Part shown: positions 57,281 to 64,000 of the stretch, piece after piece
Layout: every line of letters begins with the position of its first letter
How positions within the stretch are numbered: the first letter of the stretch is position 1
Origin: Rugalucina vietnamica
Lineage: Eukaryota > Mollusca > Bivalvia > Lucinida > Lucinidae
Length of the DNA stretch: 64,000 nt
Direction: 5' to 3'
Assembly (NCBI GenBank): GCA_964017185.1
Contig: OZ024874.1
Coordinates: 34,944,721 to 35,008,720, forward strand
Program-made: the position numbers and the translations under genes
Notes under the pieces: generated by a model
Database searches by the model: none
What the model saw: the letters and a program-made list of their open reading frames with translations, nothing else
What the model was told of the DNA's origin: nothing

Positions 57281-58223
57281 CGATTTGTTCACGGAAGCCC
57301 AAATGGAGAGCTACATCGAGAGTATATTATCATTTCTTCATGGTAAAGAAGGGCTCATTACGTGGTATAGGAGTATTCTCATCTGTAGATTAAAGGGTGT
57401 ACATGAGAATCCCCTTTTCTCGAATGCACCTGTCCAACGGAAAAACACAACCAAAAGCTCCAGCGCTTATAAATATGCTAAGGACTGCTTTAATCTTAAT
57501 TCGTTCATAAATGGTGACATGACGGCACCTGTGGATGATATTTTTACATGTCGTTCTGCGAAAATGTCTCAGAGTATCGAATGTCAAGCAGAGTCGCAGC
57601 AGGAAAAAAGTATTGACATAGCATGCACAAAACAATTAATACAGTCACTTCGACAGGAAGTTAATGAGATCAAGAAATCCCACTCTGAGACAATAAAGAA
57701 CTTAGAGTCACAAATAAATATACTCAAGAAAGACCAAAGGGCGCTTAAGTTGGTGGTTTCGCGCCTTGAGGATGAACTTAATGCAAAATCGGTGCTGTAT
57801 AGAGCGAAGATTAAAGAAATGTCGTCTGCTACGAAGGACCTAGAGCATCTGAACCCATTTGAGCTGAACACTCGAATGAACGCATTGGAGGTAAACAACA
57901 AACGTTTAGATAGTAATGTTGTCAAACTTCAGGCTATCATGCATAAACAGAGCAGAAATGAAAATTTAACAGCGCAGTGTAACAGTCCTATCCAACAAGA
58001 AGTGTCCAATTCTTCTCGTCTGAAGTCCGGAGCGACGGAAACACAGGCGGGTCGGGCTAGCGCACAAACCACTTCCACACGAAATGCTCCCTCACCACAA
58101 TTCAATCCTGAACGCAATACTAGAGACAAACATTCAGAAGTACCAGACTCTGGCGCAAACTCTATGAGTAATGTAACAAACCTAAACTCAAACGGGCCCA
58201 TCTGTCGATTGCATCCTGATTGA
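57281..58223 (+). pseudogene. Retrotransposon ORF1, coiled-coil and C-terminal part
   Basis: Continues after the TA slip as DDLFTEAQMESYIESILSFL. A long coiled coil follows (LRQEVNEIKKSHSETIKNLE to LEDELNAKSVLYRAKIKEM), then a low-complexity S/N/T-rich tail (RASAQTTSTRNAPSPQFN). The frame is cut off at 58200, where foreign sequence begins (NSNGP|ICRLHPD), so the natural C-terminus is missing. A coiled coil for trimer or dimer formation is common in LINE ORF1 proteins. No RRM or CCHC knuckle is visible. Confidence 0.7.
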
Positions 58224-58271
58224 TGCTTGATGGTCGATTAAGCACACTATTGAAGTGTTCTGCCCACCTTT
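58201..58271 (+). other. 71-bp filler identical to the minus-strand LINE
   Basis: TCTGTCGATTGCATCCTGAT through GTGTTCTGCCCACCTTT matches 7691-7761 base for base. It sits exactly where ORF1 ends and the endonuclease should begin. It is antisense to the reverse-transcriptase ORF of its source element, so it cannot contribute useful coding sequence. Confidence 0.95.
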
Positions 58272-58721
58272 TATGATATTAAAGCAATAAATATACAAAC
58301 GTTTTGCAAAGGACCAAAGTTCACGTTTCAACCGACTCACACGATGCTGGACTATATACTAACGGACGAAATAACGGCAAACTTCTGTTATAGCTGTGAA
58401 ATACTTAATGAAGGAGCATTCCCGTCTACATCGGATCACCTGCCCGTGTTGTGCCGGTTTGTCGGCCAGTCAGTTATTACTAATACCGTTTTAGAAAATT
58501 CGAAATGGACAGCATGGCATAAAGCCAGTATAGAGCAATTAAGTAATTATGAAAAGGTTTTATCTAACTCTCTTCAAGCAATACTTAATATGACAATAAA
58601 CGACAAGGCTGATTTAGAGGAGGCAGTTACGGTACTTGTGCGACTTCTCCTAGATGCAGCTCAACGAACATTACCTGTTTAAAGGGTTAGTAAGCACACA
58701 AAGCCATACTGGAACGAAAAC
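58272..58721 (+). pseudogene. Endonuclease C-terminal remnant and linker
   Basis: Reads YDIKAINIQTFCKGPKFTF, HTMLDYILTDE and then FPSTSDHLPVLCRFV. The SDHLPV motif closes apurinic-type endonucleases (catalytic D and H). Everything upstream in the domain, including the WNV, E and GDFN motifs, is gone. The linker is ended by an in-frame TAA at 58680-58682 (RTLPV*RVSKHTKPYW), after which the same frame continues into the reverse transcriptase. Confidence 0.75.
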
Positions 58722-60287
58722 TTGAAGCGATTACACACAAGAGAGCGCGAAGAACGAGTAAAGTGGCTTGAGGCTGGAAGGCCAAGGGGTTTGGACAATG
58801 TATTATTCAGGAATTACAAAATAGCGAAGGAGGAATTCAGAACGGCGCAACGTTCAGCGAACGAGGAATTCATAGACAAGTCAATCAGAGATATTGAACA
58901 AGCTGCTGAATGCGACATAAGGCTATTCTGGAAACTCGCGAAGGGGAAAAGCAAAAAACAAAGTGAAAGCTGCCAAATTTCTCATCCTAACATGGTTTTA
59001 TCGGCTTTTGAATCATTCTATAGAGACTTATCGATCCCAAAAGATAACCACCAGTTTGACAAATCATATACTCATGAAACAGAGACGACACTTAATCCAT
59101 TGTTAGCTAACACATCAAACGAACATATTGATATTTTAGATGACGAAATAATGGAAGATGAACTTGCATCAGCTATTTCAAGCCTAAAAACGCTAAAGGC
59201 TCCTGGGTGGGATCTCGTGCAAAACGAGCATATTAGACACGGTGGTGACATTGTAAAGAAAGTATTGTGTAAATTGTTTAATAAAATTATCGAACTTGAA
59301 AAGATCCCAGACTCTTGGAGGAAAGGAGTAATAATACCAATATATAAAGGTCATAACAAACGTAAAAGCTCTATTGATAGTTATAGACCAGTGACGTTGT
59401 TACCCGTTATGCTTAAAATATATGAAAAACTGCTGTACACCAGGATAACATCGTTCCTTAAATCAGCAAACATAAAATTCCCTAATAGTCAGCAGCAAGG
59501 ATTCCAGCCACAGCTAAACTGTATCACCACGGCATATACTGTCCAGGAAGTGATTCAATATAACATCGATCGCGGGAGCTGTACATACGCCGCGTTTGTT
59601 GATATAAAAAGGGCATTTGACACTGTATGGCACAGCGCCCTCTTCGTCAAACTGTGTAATCTAGGCATCCGTGGCAAAGTATGGCGTATAATCCTTGATA
59701 TGTACACTTCCATAGAAAGCTGCGTTAGTTTAAACAGGAAACTTTCGTCCTGGTTCCCAGTGAAACAGGGTGTGCGGCAAGGCAGCGTCCTGTCCACATT
59801 CCTATATCTTGTGTTTATGAACGATCTTCTCGATGAAATTCAAAACAGTCGCAAAGGTTCATGTATTGGTCCAACAGACTCGAGCTGTTCTGCGTACGTA
59901 GATGACACGGTGTTCCTAGCTAACTCACCTAATAGACTACAGGATATCGTGAACATTGCATTCGTATATGCATGTAAAAATCACTTTGAAATTCACCCCG
60001 AAAAGACCTTTGTGACTACATTCGGTAAAAGACTTAAAACAATAAATCAAAGCATTCACATTAAACTGGGTGAAAGAGAGCTTCCCCAAAAACAGTCGGC
60101 ATTGCATCTTGGTATACTCCAGGAATCATCACGATCGCTAAATAATACAATTAAAGAAGCTTGTATAAAAGGCAGAAACTCGTTCTTTAGTCATGGCGTT
60201 AGACCATGTGGACTAAATCCGAAAGTATCTGCCAGCTTAAAAAGTAGTGATACCCACGATAACATACGGATGCAAGCTATGGTCTAA
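58722..60287 (+). pseudogene. Reverse transcriptase of the plus-strand retrotransposon
   Basis: 521 open codons. It shows fingers SYRPVTLLPVMLKIYEKLL, palm AAFVDIKRAFDTVWHSALF at about residue 290, WFPVKQGVRQGSVLS, and the catalytic AYVDDTVFLA at about residue 391. Thumb sequence follows. The frame is lost near 60238-60246, where SLKSSDTHDN replaces an expected VVIPTITYGCKLW that is found in another frame. It would perform target-primed reverse transcription. Upstream the frame is continuous with the endonuclease remnant apart from the TAA. A small loss just before GTAGTGATACCC probably caused the shift. Confidence 0.9.
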
Positions 60288-60804
60288 CCTTACTACAAGT
60301 AACTGCACGGAAATAAATAAAACACATTTCATTTCGAAGAAAATTCAAGGATTCCATCCATATGTGAGGTCTGACATGTGCGAGTCAATGTTAGGCTTGT
60401 ACAAATTGACAGCGGAAATTGATCGCCGTAAACTACTTTTCCTTGGGAAACTGTGTATATTACCATCCACCTCCCTGCCAAATCAAATATTTTATCTTCG
60501 ACTTTTCTTATTCTTTGATGGATACACAGACTCTGGGTTTATGGCGGATATATGGGTCATACTTAAGAAATATGGTCTTAGTCATTATCTACGCGATCTT
60601 GTGAATACACTGGATTTTCCCACTGCACGTCAATGGAAGCGGATTGTTAATAAAACTGTTTTCCAGAAGGAAGAACAAGCGTGGCTCCAAAGAGTGCAAA
60701 ACGATCCAGATTTCACGCGATTCCGCCAGCTACATAATTCCATACAAATCGCACCAATATACAATTCGCCACTCACCAGCGTTCTACGTAATAAACGTTT
60801 TTGA
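60247..60804 (+). pseudogene. Retrotransposon C-terminal region, frameshifted
   Basis: Picks up the reading as IPTITYGCKLWSNLT and continues GFHPYVRSDMCESMLGLYKL, RRKLLFLGKLC and WKRIVNKTVFQKEEQAWL. The counterpart in the minus-strand copy at 63113-63994 has the same order (YGCENWFALSS, YTRSDVALGLL, RKLILFGQFC, WKRLIKSKAHESARLSW), which shows that the two belong to one family. It stops at 60804 after a further frameshift. Confidence 0.75.
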
Positions 60805-61118
60805 TCTCGATAGCGAAAATGTGGGTGACTAAACCACCACTGTTGAGGCAATGTGAAACTGACACTAGAGACATATTGCTTCATAGCGTCACGGAGTGCC
60901 CTTGTTTGCGTCCATATACAAACTTTTTCTTATATACATTACAACAAGTGAGTTACGAGTTGGTATGCAAATTATTACAGTGTCAAAGAGAAGGCTTTTT
61001 AGTTAAAGTACTGGGACTGAAGTTTGATACACCACTCAGCGAAGAAATCTACGTAGAGGTCGCGAAATGCAGTTACGAGTTTCTTCATGAGATTCTCATG
61101 GGTATAAGGATTTACTAA
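60801..61118 (+). pseudogene. Retrotransposon C-terminal zinc-knuckle-like tail
   Basis: After the frameshift the tail reads LLRQCETDTRDILLHSVTEC and ends near EILMGIRIY*. The C...H....C spacing matches the CNHC...DHCIHEC segment of the related copy at 63.1 kb, with one cysteine replaced by aspartate here. This part is usual at the end of several LINE clades and may bind nucleic acid. Confidence 0.65.
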
Positions 61119-61425
61119 GTCGCCAAACGAACTGATCATTGCAAAGTACGTGCAAGGAATAACATGTGTTGCCTCATGCAGAAAGCTAGTTGTACTGTTG
61201 ATAAAATTCGCTCGTTTGTTTGTACTGACACCAACTTGAGTTGTCCGTTTGTTCATATTTGATATCTGCTTGATTTATCTGTATGTTTATGTTCACTTTC
61301 TTCTTTACTAATTTGTATGCTCTTTGATGTTTTGTTTGCATGCTCATATTTGATATCTGATTTATTTGTATTTTCATGTTAAAATCTCCTTTGGAGGAAA
61401 TAAAGATAGAATGAAATGATTAAAA
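61119..61425 (+). other. 3' untranslated part and tail of the retrotransposon
   Basis: T-rich sequence with two TTTGATATCTG-type repeats (about 61258 and 61350), ending CCTTTGGAGGAAATAAAGAT then AGAATGAAATGA. AATAAA serves as a likely polyadenylation signal. Confidence 0.6.
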
Positions 61426-61579
61426 GCATGTCATATTATTGCGAAAATTGAAGCAACTAATCTTCAACTTATTGTAATTATGGTCCACAATGCCTTTTAT
61501 ACAACAAATGCGATCCCCACTGATGATTTAAATTAACAAAGACATTATGTGTTTCAACGGACATTCGGAACCCTTTTAG
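61426..61579. other. Intergenic
   Basis: Nothing recognised. Confidence 0.35.
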
Positions 61580-61750
61580 TTTACACCCTTGTAATTCTTA
61601 CGTAACAAATGCATTTCAACGGAAAATCAAACACCTTCAATGAGTTTATATGACAATATTTATAGTTTTTAACAGATATAATAGGGGTAGTTTCAATAAA
61701 AATGTTGCCTACATTCCGGACTATTTAGGCCGTCCAGCAATGTCCGCAAC
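61580..61750 (+). repeat. Flanking repeat, copy 2
   Basis: Diverged partner of 56390-56560 (TTTACACCCTTGTAATTCTT, TGCATTTCAACGGAAAAT, GTAGTTTCAATAAAAA, CTACATTCCGGACTATTTAG). Confidence 0.7.
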
Positions 61751-62520
61751 ATTTAAAGTTTATCACAGATCCGATCACTTTGTTGTTATGTTATTGAATA
61801 CATCATCTTTAAGTATTTTTTAAAATAAAACATGTTGCAGTTCGCTGTTGTTGAGTAAAATAAATAAATAAATATTAAAAGCGGGAAACCTTTTATTTCT
61901 ATAATGACATGACAGGTGAAATAATTATTGTTTTATTTGCATATGCAGATATACTGGACAGACTAAAACATTGAATTTTCTGCTGAATTCAGCAAATGTG
62001 TTGTGCTCTACTTGGTCAGAATTCTCACAGAAAAGTGTTTATCGTAGAATGTGCACTCCGGTCTGGGTTCGATTAGAAATGCATGTAACATTTAACAATT
62101 GAAGAAATTGAAAAAATAGTGCAAGACGGGCCATCCGGATATGTCAATTCTAAAAAAATCACGTATAAACATATAAACAAGAAATGGGTGCGGGTGTTTG
62201 TTTGATTGATTTGTGGTTTTGCGTCCCAGTCAACAGCTATGGCCATGTGGGAATGTTGCCTCCGTCGTATGGAACTTTTACTCACTATAAGAATGGCATG
62301 GCAATCATAATAATATAAACTATAACGACCCGAGTACACAGCTGATGCTTACATGTATATGTTTAGATGGATTGGTCTGAACCACTTTTCTTGGGCAGGC
62401 TCAGACTTCTGGACGGTTAACATGTAATCAGATGGTTAGTCAGTTTGCGCGGGCCCATATTTCCACCAGAAATTTTAGTTTTTAGTTTGTCCATATGTGA
62501 CGGCATTATTAACATTATTA
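61751..62520. other. Intergenic, no gene seen
   Basis: No supported frame. GATTTGTGGTTTTGCGTCCCAG near 62207 and CATGTGGGAATGTTGCCTCC near 62243 hint at a tRNA-unrelated dispersed repeat but cannot be placed. Confidence 0.35.
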
Positions 62521-64000
62521 GTAAGTAAGTATTCTTTATTTCCTCCATAGACAGGAGAGTTACATATGACATGACAATGAACAAACATATAGGCAATAAA
62601 CATATAGACATGGAATACATATATACAAATTACAACATTAAATGACAATACAAACAGAAGCAATCATGAAAGACGTACGAGGCGTAAGACAGCATATAAT
62701 TGTATCTAAATGTACCATATTTCGCATACGAGTGCCATATCTAGCATATGAAATTTTCGCCTTTACAGCTCGGTACCAAATCCTCACGGGCCCAAGTCAG
62801 TTAACCTTACCGAAACGAAATGTAAGATATCTAGAGAGAGGCCAGGCTAGAGGCATGTTGACAATATTGTATATTGTATAACTAACACAATGATCGGCAT
62901 TACAAAAATGCAGAAAATAGTGTTAAAGCTCTATATGAGCCCCAACGTGAACAGAACGGACCATGGACCCTATGAACAAGGGCGAGGATCAAAAAGCACA
63001 TATGCACAAGCTGATATGTTATATCTTTAATCTACATTCAATGTGTGAGTGTCAATAGGTTGGTTTGTGCAAGACAGGGCCGAAAATACCGTAGCCAAGA
63101 TTTCACAGGGGCTCACCTGGCTTTATAAATACACCACAACTTATGTAAATTAGATATGCATATCCTTTTAAAAGTTTCTGATCTATCAGATAGTATCTGT
63201 AAAAATTCAGGTACCATAACACCAAGTAGAAGATTAGTTTGTGTCTGCCTGTCTTGCCTATTTAGGTACATGTATACATCAACATCAAGATAGAATATTT
63301 CCTGTAAAAGCAGTGCTCTTGGCCTATTTAGGTAATTACATTCATGTATACAATGATCCAACAGATTAACATAGATGTTTTGACAATGGTTACAAATTGT
63401 TGTTAAAAAAGGTAAACTGGAGGCACGTGATAAAAGCTGCACAACGGAGATGCAAGGCTTTAACATTTTCCTGTTATCTTTAGAGAACTGCCATAGCCAG
63501 TGCGGGCTGAAGTCATGATGTAAAGCACCGAATCTTACAAATTCTGGACCCGAGACTCGCTCGAACCAAGACAACCTTGCACTTTCGTGTGCTTTGGATT
63601 TTATCAAACGCTTCCAAGCTAGTTTTCCTGGAAAAATTCCATCTTGCAAATATGCATGCAAAATATAATCAAGCTGATATTTTCTAAGTAATCGATGAAT
63701 TTCTACTATAAAACCAGTTTGTCTATTGGGATTAATATTGAATGACGTAAGTCTATACAAAAACAAGGTCTTAACCCAACAGTTTAGATTAAGTCTACAA
63801 AATTGACCAAACAATATCAGTTTGCGTATATCTAATTCAACTTCTATAGGAAATATAGCTAACAAGCCAAGGGCTACGTCGCTTCTGGTATACAAAGGTA
63901 AAGACTGCATCTTCTTTATGCAGAGTCTATGAGCACGTTCTAGTGTGAGCAATTCAGTAGACGAAAGTGCAAACCAATTTTCACAGCCATACAAGGCCTT
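62521..64000 (-). mobile_element. Minus-strand non-LTR retrotransposon, 3' part
   Basis: Read on the minus strand, its end is CTGTCTATGGAGGAAATAAA GAATACTTAC, close to the plus-strand element's TTTGGAGGAAATAAAGATAG. Between the stop at 63113 and this end lie about 590 bp of 3' untranslated sequence. The coding part runs off the right edge of the window. Confidence 0.75.
63113..63994 (-). CDS. Retrotransposon reverse-transcriptase C-terminal region (partial)
   Basis: 293 open codons entering from beyond the window, with no stop or frameshift. It opens with YGCENWFALSSTELLTLERA, just downstream of where the catalytic palm would end. It continues with SLPLYTRSDVALGLLAIF, RKLILFGQFCRL and WKRLIKSKAHESARLSW. 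Around residues 200-220 comes CNHCQNIYVNLLDHCIHEC, a C-x2-C...H-x4-C zinc-knuckle-like pattern. The same order of blocks occurs at 60.25-61.1 kb. This copy is better preserved over the part seen, so the element could be younger; whether it is intact depends on sequence outside the window. Confidence 0.75.
   Translation of the reverse strand: MYGCENWFALSSTELLTLERAHRLCIKKMQSLPLYTRSDVALGLLAIFPIEVELDIRKLILFGQFCRLNLNCWVKTLFLYRLTSFNINPNRQTGFIVEIHRLLRKYQLDYILHAYLQDGIFPGKLAWKRLIKSKAHESARLSWFERVSGPEFVRFGALHHDFSPHWLWQFSKDNRKMLKPCISVVQLLSRASSLPFLTTICNHCQNIYVNLLDHCIHECNYLNRPRALLLQEIFYLDVDVYMYLNRQDRQTQTNLLLGVMVPEFLQILSDRSETFKRICISNLHKLWCIYKAR

Larger units (their letters stand above)
56880..61425 (+). mobile_element. 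Plus-strand non-LTR retrotransposon, damaged
   Basis: In order it holds ORF1 with a coiled coil, a 71-bp foreign insert where most of the endonuclease should be, the endonuclease C-terminus, a reverse transcriptase with a YVDD box, and a C-terminal domain ending in a zinc-knuckle-like pattern. A 3' end TTTGGAGGAAATAAAGATAG follows. At least one stop and three frameshifts disable it. It is related to the minus-strand copy at 62.5-64 kb and not closely to the LINE at 5.8-13.8 kb. The clade is not determined; the 5' boundary is approximate. Confidence 0.85.

Noticed and set aside
57083..58201. Minus-strand frames of 69-113 codons opposite ORF1
   Set aside because: Shadows of the plus-strand retrotransposon ORF1.

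Overview
The window is repeat-dominated, AT-rich eukaryotic DNA with no recognisable bacterial or viral gene order. Three APE-type non-LTR retrotransposons, tRNA-derived repeats, long satellites, (AT)n/(GT)n/(AAAT)n microsatellites and a short repeat beginning AGCTCACCTGAGCC (familiar to me from mollusc genomes, not checked here) suggest a marine lophotrochozoan, most likely a bivalve mollusc. That assignment is inference. I see no well-supported host gene; the best candidate is an intronless 271-codon frame at 22.6-23.5 kb.

Layout. 1-540: array of the palindrome GGATATCC. 1190-19592: about 10.4 kb of a 42-bp satellite with higher-order repeats, split by an 8-kb nested insertion. The split is caused by a minus-strand retrotransposon (5846-13839, target duplication ACACTT). 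Its endonuclease region was later hit by a 3.8-kb inverted-repeat transposon (8684-12481, target duplication AGG), which itself carries a tRNA-like SINE (11061-11250, duplication AATAAAACGTG). 19.6-26.7 kb: mostly low-copy sequence with a hairpin element, a 900-bp TA-flanked MITE and the 271-codon frame.

26701-44140 is the most striking object: a 17.4-kb palindromic element with near-identical 80-bp ends (TGTAGCAACG...), a 6-bp target duplication (GTGCGT), and arms built from two satellites in mirror order: a 128-bp A repeat outside and a 210-bp B repeat inside. The A repeat carries a perfect estrogen-response-element palindrome in about two dozen units. The element has no visible transposase, so it looks like a giant non-autonomous foldback element.

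44.1-56.9 kb: AT-rich DNA with microsatellites, four more hairpin elements, dispersed-repeat pairs, a TGACGT-rich stretch and a segmental duplication with a GC-rich minisatellite. 56.9-61.4 kb: a plus-strand retrotransposon with a coiled-coil ORF1, a mostly deleted endonuclease replaced by a 71-bp piece identical to the first retrotransposon, a reverse transcriptase and a C-terminal domain, all broken by stops and frameshifts. 62.5-64.0 kb: the 3' part of a related minus-strand retrotransposon running off the window.

The elements do not cooperate as a pathway. Their nesting gives a relative history: satellite, then retrotransposon, then inverted-repeat transposon, then SINE. Copy counts and identities are estimates made by eye.
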